From Woeseiaceae bacterium (GTDB taxonomy: Bacteria > Pseudomonadota > Gammaproteobacteria > Steroidobacterales > Woeseiaceae): DNA of 64,000 nucleotides. Position numbers and translations under genes: made by a program. The stretch lies in NCBI GenBank assembly GCA_028289545.1, contig JANQPG010000011.1, positions 1-64,000 on the forward strand, given 5' to 3'. The notes beneath the pieces are model-generated. The model was not told where the DNA came from and searched no databases. It saw nothing but the letters and a program-made list of their open reading frames with translations. Shown piece after piece: positions 43,570-52,566 of the stretch. Position 1 is the first letter of the stretch. Each line of letters opens with the position of its first letter.

Positions 43570-45201
43570 GTGGAAACACTTGCGGCAGACCTGCGCCAAA
43601 TGCGGCGCACGCCACTACACGAATCGCACGTCGACGCGATTCGGGAAGCCGGAGAGATCGTCGAGTTCGCCGAGGGCGAAATGGTGGCTCGCGTCGGCGA
43701 GCCGGCAGACCGTTTCGTTTATTTGCTGGAGGGCGAAGTCGAGGTTGTGCACCCGTTTACCGGCGAACGCTACCTGCCGACTTCTCTCGGGCCCACACAG
43801 TTCGCCGGAGAAATTGCGTTTCTCAACGGCGGAGCGAACACGCTCGGTCTACGCGCTGCTCAACACACCCGCGCCATTGTCGTGCCCCGCGAGGACATGC
43901 TGAAGCTCATGTCGCGTATTCCCGAGATGAGCGACATCATCATGACGGTCTACGCAGCGCGCCGCCGACGGCAGCTCGAGGACGAGGACAGCAGCCTGAC
44001 GCTCATTGGCGCGGATGTCGATCGCAACGTCCGCAATATTGCGGCGTTTGCGTCCCGTAATCGTATCCCGTTCCGCTCGATCGACATCGAAACGCCCGAG
44101 GCGCACGACAAGGCCGTGCGCTGCGCTATTCCGCTCGACAAACCTGCCGTGATTTTTGGCGCCGATACCGTGCTGGAGGACCCCTGCCCCGCCAGCGTTG
44201 CGAGGCTGCTCGGTCTCGACCTGGCGCTCGACAAGGACGAACTCGTCGACGTACTGATCGTGGGTGGCGGCCCATCGGGTGTGGCCGCCGGCGTCTACGC
44301 AGGTGCGGAGGGCTTGAGCGCGCTGGTCGTCGAAGAGACGGCGATAGGCGGACAGGCCGGCACATCCTCACGCATCGAGAACTACATGGGTTTTCCGACC
44401 GGCATCTCGGGCGCTGATCTGGTCTGGCGCGGCGAAATCCAGGCCATGAAATTCGGCACCCGGTTTGCCATGCCTCGTCGTGTCGAGGCGCTGCGACGTG
44501 AAGACGACGGGTTGTTTGTCGCCACGCTGGACGACGACGTCGAAGTCAGGGCCCGCTCCGTACTCGTAGCCACGGGCGTTCAATACCGGCGCCTGCCGTG
44601 GGAACGGCTGGAAGATTTCGAAGGCGCCGGCGTCTATTACGCCGCCACGGAAACGGAAGCCCGGTTCTGCCAGGATACCGAGGTCGTCGTCATCGGCGGC
44701 GGCAATTCGGCCGGTCAGGCGGCGATGTATCTCAGCCGGACAGCCAATCACGTGCACGTGCTGGTCCGCGGCAAAAGTCTCGCGAGGTCGATGTCGGACT
44801 ACCTGCTCAGCAGGCTGGAGGCTGACCCGAGTATCTCGATTCATTTTCAGACCGAGGTGGCGACCCTGCACGGCGACGAGACACTTCAGCAACTGACCCT
44901 CATCGACAAGGCTGCTGGTCGTGAGCGTCAGATCGACAGCCGCGCCCTCTTTGTCATGGTGGGCGCGGCACCCAACACGGACTGGATCTCCGATCTTGCT
45001 GAACTCGACGGCAACGGGTTTGTGCTGACGGGCGAAGACGCCGGCAAGAACTCACCCTACGCAACGTCCTGCGAGGGCTTGTTTGCGGTCGGCGACGTGC
45101 GCGCCGGATCCGTTAAACGAGTCGCATCCTCCGTCGGCGAGGGCTCCGTGGTGATTTCGCAGATCTGGTCTTACCTCAACGATTCGAGCGCGCGCGGCTA
45201 G
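43570..45201 (+). CDS. Cyclic-nucleotide-binding domain fused to a thioredoxin-reductase-like flavoprotein
   Basis: A 543-residue fusion. Residues 15-135 are a CRP-type cyclic-nucleotide fold (GEPADRFVYLLEGEVEV). Residues 145-215 are a thioredoxin-like spacer (IPFRSIDIETPEAHDKA, LDKPAVIFGADTVLEDP). The rest is a thioredoxin-reductase fold: FAD loop GGGPSG (232-237), GQAGTSSRIENYMGFP, NADPH loop GGGNSAGQAA (376-385) and SCEGLFAVGDVRAGSVKRV. Where true reductases have CxxC, this one has YYAATETEARFC, so the redox disulfide is missing and the physiological acceptor is unknown. It starts with GTG. It is a stand-alone gene. Confidence 0.88.
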   Translation: METLAADLRQMRRTPLHESHVDAIREAGEIVEFAEGEMVARVGEPADRFVYLLEGEVEVVHPFTGERYLPTSLGPTQFAGEIAFLNGGANTLGLRAAQHTRAIVVPREDMLKLMSRIPEMSDIIMTVYAARRRRQLEDEDSSLTLIGADVDRNVRNIAAFASRNRIPFRSIDIETPEAHDKAVRCAIPLDKPAVIFGADTVLEDPCPASVARLLGLDLALDKDELVDVLIVGGGPSGVAAGVYAGAEGLSALVVEETAIGGQAGTSSRIENYMGFPTGISGADLVWRGEIQAMKFGTRFAMPRRVEALRREDDGLFVATLDDDVEVRARSVLVATGVQYRRLPWERLEDFEGAGVYYAATETEARFCQDTEVVVIGGGNSAGQAAMYLSRTANHVHVLVRGKSLARSMSDYLLSRLEADPSISIHFQTEVATLHGDETLQQLTLIDKAAGRERQIDSRALFVMVGAAPNTDWISDLAELDGNGFVLTGEDAGKNSPYATSCEGLFAVGDVRAGSVKRVASSVGEGSVVISQIWSYLNDSSARG

Positions 45202-45210
45202 CCGCTCAGC

Positions 45211-45810
45211 TCAGGCATCGGTGTCAGCGTCCGATGCCGCGCGCCCTCGCCGGCCAGGACCCAGCAGCTGGTCGAAGCGACTTGCAAAAGCCGATAACTC
45301 GTTCCAATCGGTGTACTCACGTTCGATCGTCAGATCCGGCCAGCCGCTCTCCTCGAGCTCGCTCCTGAAGCGCCGCTGCGCAAAACGCAGGATCCAGCGC
45401 CAGGGCCGGCTGAAGCGCGAGTAACGGAGCGCACCCGCCACCAGCTCGACACGATCCGGCCGCCACCCGGTCGAATCGAGAAAACGCTGCGCCTGCGTTT
45501 TGGCCGCCTTTCCGGCGACCTCGTTCAGTGCCGCGGCCGACAGGCTGACCGAAACGAACGCGCTTGGCCTGCTGTTCAGCACACGGCGGTGGCGTTTAAC
45601 GAACGCCGCAACCCGGCGCCCATGCTCGCCCGCGTGAACCGATGCGGCAACGATCACGGCATCGTGGCTTTCAGGGCGACCGGCAAACCGGCCAGCCAGC
45701 GACGTGGCCAGCACCCGATGGCCCATAGCATCCAGCGCACCGGACAAGTGCGCCACGACGCGCGCGGTCTGTCCTTCGCGAGTCGAAAACACGATCAGGA
45801 TGCTGGCCAT
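45211..45810 (-). CDS. HemG-like flavodoxin-domain protein
   Basis: A 199-residue protein with the flavodoxin pattern of HemG: ILIVFSTREGQTARVVAHLS (FMN phosphate loop), HDAVIVAASVHAGEHGRRVA, FVKRHRRVLNSRPSAFVSVS, then RFSRPWRWILRFAQRRF in the C-terminal part. E. coli HemG oxidises protoporphyrinogen IX using quinone. The match is good but relatives also act as general FMN proteins, so the substrate is probable only. It ends 9 bp from the convergent fusion gene and lies 4 bp downstream of the methyltransferase gene. Confidence 0.82.
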   Translation of the reverse strand: MASILIVFSTREGQTARVVAHLSGALDAMGHRVLATSLAGRFAGRPESHDAVIVAASVHAGEHGRRVAAFVKRHRRVLNSRPSAFVSVSLSAAALNEVAGKAAKTQAQRFLDSTGWRPDRVELVAGALRYSRFSRPWRWILRFAQRRFRSELEESGWPDLTIEREYTDWNELSAFASRFDQLLGPGRRGRAASDADTDA

Positions 45811-45814
45811 CTAC

Positions 45815-46690
45815 CTACCCTGCTTTCATCACGACGGCAAACTCCGCCGCATCGGCGTCATAGGGACCGCCCGACACGTCACCGAGGACATCTTCAATCT
45901 CCAGGCCGGCGGCGCGCGCTTCGTCACCGAGCGAGTCCGGCGAGAAATACTGAAGCCAATTGTAAATCTCTCGCCGCCGGTGCCTCTCGACGATTGTGTA
46001 CTTGTCCAGGCCGACCTTCTCATCGTCGTAATGGACGCTCGACACACAGCCGAAGTACGGCTCAGCCGACCAGAACCCGTCCAGCAGGTTCTCCTCGCAG
46101 ATAGCGCCTTCCCGTTTGCCCTGGAATTTGTCGGTAAACGCCCGAAGCGAATACACGTCGAGCAACACGCGTCCGCGATCGGACAGCAACCCTGAAAACT
46201 TTGTCAACAGCGCCGCGCGCTGCGACGGCGCCAGCGCAGAAAAATCACACATGATCATTGTGATGAGGTCGAACGCACCTTCGAGATCATGCTCCAGGTA
46301 ATCCGCCTCGATGTACTCGACGGACAAGCCTTCCCGCCCGGCATGGCCTCGAGCATAGCCGATAGACAGCGGAGAAAAGTCGATCCCGTGAACCTCGGCG
46401 CCGGTGCGCGCAAGGCGAGCAGTGTACAGGCCGGGGCCGCAGCCGAAGTCGACAACCCGGCTTTCGGCCGACAGCGCAAAACGGTCCGTCATCCAGCGGG
46501 CGGCGGCGTCGATGAAACCCGTGCGTCGGGACGCCACGTCGTTATCTCCGTCCAGATGAAAAGCCAGCATCTGCTTCGACATATGCTCGTCGGTCCATAG
46601 CGCTTTTGTCGTGCAGACGGAAAACGGGCGGGGTTTGTCGAGGACGGATTGGAAGAAGGCAAATGCCGACGCCGGTTCTGTTTTTTTCAT
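45815..46690 (-). CDS. SAM-dependent methyltransferase, class I
   Basis: A 291-residue methyltransferase. Motif I is VVDFGCGPGLYTARLARTGA, followed by VHGIDFSPLSIGYA and DLITMIMCDFSALAPSQRAA. The N-terminal block PRPFSVCTTKALWTDEHMSK matches a group of small methyltransferases often encoded near transport or cofactor genes; the substrate is unknown. The frame is open far upstream, but ATG 46690 is chosen because the family's N-terminus begins there and the longer frame would overlap the divergent hydrolase gene. The 4-bp gap to the HemG-like gene indicates one transcript. Confidence 0.82.
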   Translation of the reverse strand: MKKTEPASAFAFFQSVLDKPRPFSVCTTKALWTDEHMSKQMLAFHLDGDNDVASRRTGFIDAAARWMTDRFALSAESRVVDFGCGPGLYTARLARTGAEVHGIDFSPLSIGYARGHAGREGLSVEYIEADYLEHDLEGAFDLITMIMCDFSALAPSQRAALLTKFSGLLSDRGRVLLDVYSLRAFTDKFQGKREGAICEENLLDGFWSAEPYFGCVSSVHYDDEKVGLDKYTIVERHRRREIYNWLQYFSPDSLGDEARAAGLEIEDVLGDVSGGPYDADAAEFAVVMKAG

Positions 46691-46883
46691 GATCTGACGA
46701 GCAATGCGGGCAGGCGCCGTAGCCTCCAGAGCTGTTTTGTCCAACAGTATATCCGTACCACCGTACGAACCTGTAGCGTAGCAGCCCGTCAGCACCAACG
46801 GCCATAGGCAGATCACGCAACCCCGCCACCGAAGCCGGTGGGTCTCTTGAGGTCTGCTAAAGTGTGACCGTTCAAAATCGAAG

Positions 46884-47786
46884 ATGTCCGCCATGCCTAC
46901 GAAACTCAACATGCCGTCGTCGCTACGGCAGCTCACACCGCTTACCCTGCTGCTCCTCACCGCATGCGGCTCCTCGACCGACCGCGAGGTACCCGACGAT
47001 ACAACCGGGGTCCGCGGCACGGACGGTGTCGACATCCACTACAGCGTGACCGGCAGCGGTGAGACAAGCCTGGTGTTCGTGCACGGCTGGTCCTGCGAAA
47101 GCGGCTACTGGTCCGAGCAGATTGACTCGTTTGCCGACCGCTACGAGGTCATTACTCTCGACCTCGCCGGCCACGGCCAATCCGGGTCGAACCGCGAAGA
47201 CTGGAGCGTCGAGGCTTTCGGCAACGACGTTGCCGCCGTGGTCGACGCAACAGCAAGCGGACCCGTTGTGCTCATCGGTCACTCGATGGGCGGCCCCGTC
47301 GTGCTGGAAGCCGCACGCCAACTTGGGGAACGGGTTCCTCTGATTGTTGCCGTAGACACCCTGCAGGCGCCGGGGCAACCCGCGTACAGCGAGGAGGAAT
47401 CGCGCAGGCTGTGGGCGCCGTTTGCGGACGACTTTGCCGTCGCCACCGAAGGCTTTGTGCGCCAGCGGTTTTTCCTGCCGGATTCGCCGGCGGAACTCGT
47501 GGATCGCGTGAGCACGGACATGGCGGCAGCCGATCCGCACGTTGCGCTCGAAGCCGGACACGGTTTGACCACCTACAGTGCTGCCGACGGTTTGCGTGCC
47601 GTGGCGGACATTCCGCTGGTACTCATCAACGCCGCCTACGTGCCGACCGACACCGAAACGCTCGCCTCGCTGCACCCGAAGTCGAGAGTGGAACTCATCG
47701 AAGGGGTTGGGCATTTCCCGATGCTCGAAGCCCCCGCCGAGTTCAACGCGGTGCTCGATAACGTGCTGTCGGCCGAGCTTCGCTGA
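46884..47786 (+). CDS. Lipoprotein alpha/beta hydrolase
   Basis: A 300-residue protein with a lipoprotein signal (TPLTLLLLTACGSS; lipobox LTAC, lipidated C near residue 28). The catalytic Ser is in LIGHSMGGPVV; oxyanion region VFVHGWSCESGYW; acid and His are likely in the C-terminal INAAYVPTD / GVGHFPML segments. It resembles general esterases and haloperoxidase-like hydrolases. ATG 46893 is an alternative start. It is divergent from the methyltransferase gene. Confidence 0.85.
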   Translation: MSAMPTKLNMPSSLRQLTPLTLLLLTACGSSTDREVPDDTTGVRGTDGVDIHYSVTGSGETSLVFVHGWSCESGYWSEQIDSFADRYEVITLDLAGHGQSGSNREDWSVEAFGNDVAAVVDATASGPVVLIGHSMGGPVVLEAARQLGERVPLIVAVDTLQAPGQPAYSEEESRRLWAPFADDFAVATEGFVRQRFFLPDSPAELVDRVSTDMAAADPHVALEAGHGLTTYSAADGLRAVADIPLVLINAAYVPTDTETLASLHPKSRVELIEGVGHFPMLEAPAEFNAVLDNVLSAELR

Positions 47787-47818
47787 CGAGGGCACGCGCA
47801 ATGCCGTGAAGGGCGATT

Positions 47819-47834
47819 GGTGACATATGTCACC
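47819..47834. promoter_or_regulatory. Perfect 16-bp palindrome upstream of the TPR/kinase/regulator operon
   Basis: GGTGACATATGTCACC is self-complementary over all 16 bp and starts 32 bp after the hydrolase stop. A second short palindrome, CTTGTGACAAG, is at 47840-47850. They lie about 70-100 bp before the TPR gene and fit a dimeric regulator, possibly the NarL-type one encoded in the same unit. Confidence 0.6.
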
Positions 47835-47919
47835 CGACTCTTGTGACAAGCTGCAGTTACCGGCTGCGAGCGGCAACCGCATCATGAAACGGTAGACCAT
47901 TGCAGAAGGAATACCCATC

Positions 47920-48639
47920 ATGAATCGACTTGTCAGAACAGCCGGTGTCGTCGTGTTGGCGCTGCTCGCCGAACACGCAAATGCGGCCGTCACCGAGGAT
48001 ACGATCAACGCAAGCTACTACAGAAGCGACGTGGCCGCGCTCGAGGCTCTGCGCAAGGAACTCGACGTCAGCGGCCCGGTCGACGCTACGCTGGCCGGCT
48101 ACCTCGACTGGCGGCTCGCCAGCGTGCTCGTCGGCAATGGCGACGAGAAAGCGGCGGACGCCGCGCTCGAACGCGGACAGCGCACGCTCGAAGCCCTCGT
48201 GGCCAAGGAGCCCGACAACGCCGAAGCGTGGGCTCTGCTTTCCGGTACGCTCGGCATGCGGATCGGCATTCAGCCCATGACGCGCGGATTGCGTTACGGG
48301 CGATCGGCGAACCGTGCAATGAACAAGGCACTCGAACTCGAGCCCGGCAATCCCCGTGTGCTGCTGATCGACGGTATCGGAAAACTCAATACACCATCCA
48401 TGTTCGGCGGTAGCCGAAAGACAGCGATGCAGCAGTTCGACGCTGCGCTTGCCGCAATCCGCGCGAACGGCCCTGGCCGCTACAGTTGGGGTGAAGCCGA
48501 CGTTCATGTTTGGCGAGGCATAGCCGAGCGCTACGCAAGGAATCGCGACGCCGCACGAGCGGCGTTCGATCGCGCGCTCGAGATCGTCCCCAACTACGAA
48601 TGGGCAAGGTACTTACGTGACCGCCTCGACACCGTCTGA
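47920..48639 (+). CDS. Exported TPR protein
   Basis: A 239-residue exported protein with a signal peptide (TAGVVVLALLAEHANA). The body is tetratricopeptide-like (KAADAALERGQRTLEALVAK, YGRSANRAMNKALELEPGNP, AARAAFDRALEIVPNYEWAR). It overlaps the histidine kinase start by 23 bp, so the three genes should be translated together. It may be a periplasmic partner that feeds a signal to the kinase; that is inferred from gene order. Confidence 0.78.
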   Translation: MNRLVRTAGVVVLALLAEHANAAVTEDTINASYYRSDVAALEALRKELDVSGPVDATLAGYLDWRLASVLVGNGDEKAADAALERGQRTLEALVAKEPDNAEAWALLSGTLGMRIGIQPMTRGLRYGRSANRAMNKALELEPGNPRVLLIDGIGKLNTPSMFGGSRKTAMQQFDAALAAIRANGPGRYSWGEADVHVWRGIAERYARNRDAARAAFDRALEIVPNYEWARYLRDRLDTV

Positions 48640-49747
48640 GGCGCCATTGCCGCAAGCTGCCCGCGACCGACCGTCGCGGGCATTTGCGTTGACGTTTGCC
48701 CTGCCGTGGCTTCTGTTTACGGCGTTCTTTTTCGTCAAGTTCTTCTACACGACACCGCCGCTGTGGGAAATTGTGCTGTCGGCCGCCGTCATGCTCGTAT
48801 TCCTGCTCTGTTACTACCTGGCTTTCAACAACTACCATCGGCCACGCTCCCTGCGCGCGCCGTCTTTTGTCATGCTCGGTCTGGGTGTGCTGATGGCGCC
48901 AATCAATCCCGGCGCCAACGTGTTCTTTTCGTACCCTGCCTGGTTCCTGGGTCGGGCCTATCCGCCGCGGCGGGCGCTCATGGCCATTGCAGCCGCCTTG
49001 TTGCTGGTCGTCGTGCTCACGCTGTCGTTCGACCTGGGCATCAATTTTTTCCTGCCGGCGCTGCTGCTCACCGCCGGGCTCGGCCTGATGAGCCTGGCCT
49101 CGAGGCGCTTCGAGGAAACTCAGCGAGCGCTTCGCAACAGCCGCGAAGAGGCGGAACACCTGGGGCGTATTGCCGAGCGCGAACGCATTGCCCGGGACCT
49201 GCACGACACGATCGGCCACCGGCTGTCGCTGATTGCGCTGAAGAGCGAACTGGCGGCGGGACTTGCTCGGGACGCGGACCCCAACGCCGCGGACGAAATA
49301 CTGGCCGTCAACCGCATCGCGCGGGAATCGCTGACCGAGATTCGCGCTACCCTTTCCGGCTACTGGGAGCTTTCACTGGAGGCCGAACTAAAGTCTCTGC
49401 GGGCATCGCTCAAGGAAGCCGGCATCCGTGATGATTCGCGCGTTGCCCCCATGGATTTACCGCCGCACATCGAAACCGCATTGGCGATGTGCCTGCGTGA
49501 AGCGGTCACCAACACGATTCGTCACGCCGAAGCCAACTCCTGTCGCATCGATGTCCATATCGACGGGCCGACGGTCGTCGCCGTCGTTGCCGACAACGGC
49601 GGCGCAGCCGACATCCAGCCTGGCCGCGGGCTGACCGGCATGCGGCAGCGAGTGGAGCAGATGTCGGGTAGCCTCGACATCGAATGCGGCCAGGGTGAGA
49701 CGCGGCTTTTGATACGCCTGCCGTTGCGCTCGGGGGGCGCCGCATGA
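48617..49747 (+). CDS. Sensor histidine kinase, NarX/DesK type
   Basis: A 376-residue kinase with GTG start. Residues 22-160 hold about four to five membrane segments (FALPWLLFTAFFFVKFF, VVLTLSFDLGINFFL). The HisKA_3 box ERERIARDLHDTIGHRLSLI has the phosphorylated H196. The ATP-binding part carries CLREAVTNTIRHAEANSCR and VADNGGAADIQPGRGLTGMR. This is the DesK/LiaS-like class that partners NarL-type regulators; the signal is probably sensed in the membrane. The end overlaps the next start by 4 bp. Confidence 0.92.
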   Translation: MTASTPSEAPLPQAARDRPSRAFALTFALPWLLFTAFFFVKFFYTTPPLWEIVLSAAVMLVFLLCYYLAFNNYHRPRSLRAPSFVMLGLGVLMAPINPGANVFFSYPAWFLGRAYPPRRALMAIAAALLLVVVLTLSFDLGINFFLPALLLTAGLGLMSLASRRFEETQRALRNSREEAEHLGRIAERERIARDLHDTIGHRLSLIALKSELAAGLARDADPNAADEILAVNRIARESLTEIRATLSGYWELSLEAELKSLRASLKEAGIRDDSRVAPMDLPPHIETALAMCLREAVTNTIRHAEANSCRIDVHIDGPTVVAVVADNGGAADIQPGRGLTGMRQRVEQMSGSLDIECGQGETRLLIRLPLRSGGAA

Positions 49748-50352
49748 GGATTCTGCGCCTGTTCCTCGTAGAGGATCAGGCGATGATTCTGGGTGCGCTC
49801 AGCGCATTACTCGACCGCGAACCGGACCTCGAAATTGCGGGGACATCCACGTCGGCCGAAGGCGCCCTTGAGCAGATCCCGCAACTCGACGTCGATGTTG
49901 TACTCACGGACATCGAACTGCCGGCTGCTTCGGGAATCGAGCTTGCCGAAAAACTGCGCGAACTCGGTGTCGAGGCGGCGATCGTCATGCTGACGACGTT
50001 TGCGCGCAGTGGTTACTTCGAGCGCTCGATGCAAGCTGGGGCGTCCGCCTACGTATTGAAGGATTCGTCCGCCAACGAATTGGCCGGTACGATACGCCGG
50101 GTTGCGAAAGGGGAACAGGTTGTGGACGCGGAACTGGTCGCCGCCTCCTGGGCAAGCCCGAACCCATTGAGCCGGCGCGAACAGCAATGCCTGCGGCTCG
50201 CCGGCGACGGCCTCTCCAACAGCGAAATTGCCGCCAGCGTCTTCCTGAGTGAAGGGACGGTTCGCAACTACCTGTCGGCGGCGCTGCAGAAACTCAACGC
50301 GGGGAACCGCACCGAAGCAGCCCGGCTCGCCCGGCAAAAAGGCTGGATCTAG
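49744..50352 (+). CDS. NarL/LuxR-type response regulator
   Basis: A 202-residue regulator. The receiver has D56 (VVLTDIELPAASG) and K106 region (SAYVLKDSSANELAG). The C-terminal LuxR-type HTH is LSRREQQCLRLAGDGLSNSE / VFLSEGTVRNYLSAALQKLN. It is translationally coupled to the kinase (ATGA). The target is not shown by the sequence; the 16-bp palindrome upstream of the operon is a candidate. Confidence 0.93.
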   Translation: MRILRLFLVEDQAMILGALSALLDREPDLEIAGTSTSAEGALEQIPQLDVDVVLTDIELPAASGIELAEKLRELGVEAAIVMLTTFARSGYFERSMQAGASAYVLKDSSANELAGTIRRVAKGEQVVDAELVAASWASPNPLSRREQQCLRLAGDGLSNSEIAASVFLSEGTVRNYLSAALQKLNAGNRTEAARLARQKGWI

Positions 50353-50353
50353 C

Positions 50354-50375
50354 AGCGGTCACAAGACCGCTTTTT
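50354..50375 (+). terminator. Intrinsic terminator of the TPR/kinase/regulator operon
   Basis: AGCGGTC-ACAA-GACCGCT forms a perfect 7-bp stem with a 4-nt loop, followed by TTTT. It starts 1 bp after the regulator stop codon. Confidence 0.88.
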
Positions 50376-50379
50376 ACCC

Positions 50380-52503
50380 CTACCACACCGCGGCGCTTCT
50401 CGACTGTCTGAGCATCTGCAGATACTGTTCGCGCAACGCCGGGTCGATATCGGCTTCGCTGAGCAGCCGCTCAGCCCTGACCGGATCGTTCCTGTAGATC
50501 TGCATGGCGTAGCTGGCGATCGCCTGTGAGCGCAGCGCCGGGTTACCAATGCTGTCAAAAACTTGCATGGCCGACTGCGGATCCGCTGCACCCAGCGCGG
50601 TTGCGCTCGACGCGGCGATGGTGTCGCGCTCCGCTCCCGCCGGCAAGGTGTTCAAGAACTGCAGGGCGCGGGCCGGATCGTTCGCAAACCAGCCCTGGAC
50701 AATCAAGGCACGCGTCTGGCTGCGGGCCTCGTCGTCGGCAATCCCATCGGACAAACGCAAGGCCTTGTCGGGGTCGTCGGCCGCAATGCGTTGCGCAATG
50801 AGCCCGACGACCTGATCGTGCTGTTGGCCACGCGGCATTCCTTGCAGCACTGCGATGGCTCGATCAGGGTCGGATGCCGCAAGGCTGGTGACCGCCTGTA
50901 TCTTCAGCGCATCGTACTGGGGTTGTCCCCGATAGCGTTCGACAAACGCCATTGCTTCGTCGTAAGAACGACGCTGACCCAAAGCACTGGCGATCGACGA
51001 CGCAAGCCCCACCGCGACGGGCTCGTCGAGGCCCGGCAGCAGGGATATCGCGGCATCGATGTCCGTACGCAGCAACGAAGTCGCCATCTGCTGCAAAACC
51101 TGACGACGTTCGTGCTCGGGGAGGCCAGACTGCCATGCCATCGCCCCGTCCAGGTCTATGGTTGCCCATCGCGTGGCAATGTGCTGCAGCGCCTGACGTC
51201 GATGGCTGGTTTTGTCCAACATCGCCAGCAACGTCGAGGCCTTCTCCGGATCGGCGTTGGCCGCCGATTGCACAATCGCGGCCACGGCGCGATCGCGCAC
51301 TATGCGGTTGCCGATCAGCTCGGCCTCGACCAGGGCCAGGTCCGGATTGCTGCGCGCGAGCTGCGTGAGCACACCGACCATTACGAGTTGTCCCGGTGAG
51401 TCATCACGCGCCCTGACCCATTCGAGTGTCGCTTCGGGATCGACTTCAACCAGCAAGGACGCAACGGACTGTAGAGCCTGCTTACGCCGTTCGCCATCGA
51501 ATTCGTCGACAATCGCCCGCGCTCTTTCGGGATCCTGTCTCGCAAGCTGACCGATCGCAGCGATCACCTCGTCGAGCCTCCGCTGCTGTCCTAGCTGCCC
51601 GGATGCCTGGAGCGCTGACAAAACCGTTTCGGGATCGTTTTGCAACATACGGTAGCGGACCATGGTGAGAAATTGCCTGCCGAGCGCCGCGGACCCGAAC
51701 AGATCGGCGACAGCCTGAGCGCTTTCCTGGCCGTCTCTGGCCAATCGCCCGCTCAGGCTGGTCGCGAACGCCTGCACGGCGCGTCGCTGCTCGGACGACG
51801 TTTTGAGCGACTCGATGTAACCCACGGCCGTGGACGGCGAGTCCTCCGCAAGCCACGCTACCCGTTGCGAGATGACCTCGAGCGACGCTCGTGCCCCCAG
51901 GGCGTCGAGGATCGCATCGTCACGAACCGGATCGATCTGCCGCAGCGAGCGGTACAGCGCCTGCGCAACACGATGCCGTCGTGGTCCCGACGTCTCGCTA
52001 GCCGCCTCCAGCGCGGCGTCAAAATCGAGCCGCGCCCACGCGATCCACACCTGACGCTCATGCGGGTAAGGTCCCGCGAGCAACGGGCTGGCGGCTATCG
52101 CAACCGCCGAGCGCGGGTCCAGCTCCGTCAGCCTCGCAAGCAGAATGCCGACCGCATAGTTCCGGTCCTGGTGCTCCCGGATACGTGCGGCCTGGTAGAT
52201 CAGATCCTGCAGCTCGCTCGCGCTCGAACGGCCCGCGAGGGCGTACAGGGCCTCGGTTTCCGCGAAATCGGTCGGCAGCGCCAGCGTGTCTTCGATCGTG
52301 CGGATGGACGAAAACTGCGCCTTTCGTAAGGTTTCGACAGCTTCGGCCGTCACGTTGTCCTTGTCGACGAGATCCCGCGGAGGCGGATTTTCAGCAAATC
52401 GGCCCTCTTCGAGCAACAAACCCGAATCCTGGCGCGACAGGCCATAGCCTGCGGCAGCCCCGAGCACCACGCCCAGACTTAGAACCAGCACTGTTTTCTT
52501 CAT
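50380..52503 (-). CDS. Membrane-anchored alpha-helical repeat protein, paralogue 2
   Basis: A 707-residue protein with one N-terminal membrane segment (TVLVLSLGVVLGAAAGYGLS) and a long repeat region: (S/D/N)DP-x-(R/K)A steps such as ASDPDRAIAVLQGM, ADDPDKALRLSDGI, ANDPARALQFLNTL, RNDPVRAERLLSEADIDPA. The pattern, size and topology match the protein at 32653-34779, so the two are paralogues. Start 52503 is chosen for GGGAG 6 bp upstream. The role is unknown; a periplasmic scaffold is likely from structure alone. Confidence 0.8.
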   Translation of the reverse strand: MKKTVLVLSLGVVLGAAAGYGLSRQDSGLLLEEGRFAENPPPRDLVDKDNVTAEAVETLRKAQFSSIRTIEDTLALPTDFAETEALYALAGRSSASELQDLIYQAARIREHQDRNYAVGILLARLTELDPRSAVAIAASPLLAGPYPHERQVWIAWARLDFDAALEAASETSGPRRHRVAQALYRSLRQIDPVRDDAILDALGARASLEVISQRVAWLAEDSPSTAVGYIESLKTSSEQRRAVQAFATSLSGRLARDGQESAQAVADLFGSAALGRQFLTMVRYRMLQNDPETVLSALQASGQLGQQRRLDEVIAAIGQLARQDPERARAIVDEFDGERRKQALQSVASLLVEVDPEATLEWVRARDDSPGQLVMVGVLTQLARSNPDLALVEAELIGNRIVRDRAVAAIVQSAANADPEKASTLLAMLDKTSHRRQALQHIATRWATIDLDGAMAWQSGLPEHERRQVLQQMATSLLRTDIDAAISLLPGLDEPVAVGLASSIASALGQRRSYDEAMAFVERYRGQPQYDALKIQAVTSLAASDPDRAIAVLQGMPRGQQHDQVVGLIAQRIAADDPDKALRLSDGIADDEARSQTRALIVQGWFANDPARALQFLNTLPAGAERDTIAASSATALGAADPQSAMQVFDSIGNPALRSQAIASYAMQIYRNDPVRAERLLSEADIDPALREQYLQMLRQSRSAAVW

Positions 52504-52566
52504 GCCCCACTCCCGAAGAATCGACCGCTGCACCGATCGAGCGACGATAGGCCGAGGCCAGGATCC

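Noticed and set aside
46923-48008. Reverse frame of 361 codons opposite the hydrolase gene.
   Set aside because: The forward hydrolase has lipobox and GHSMGG; the reverse product has no recognisable domain.
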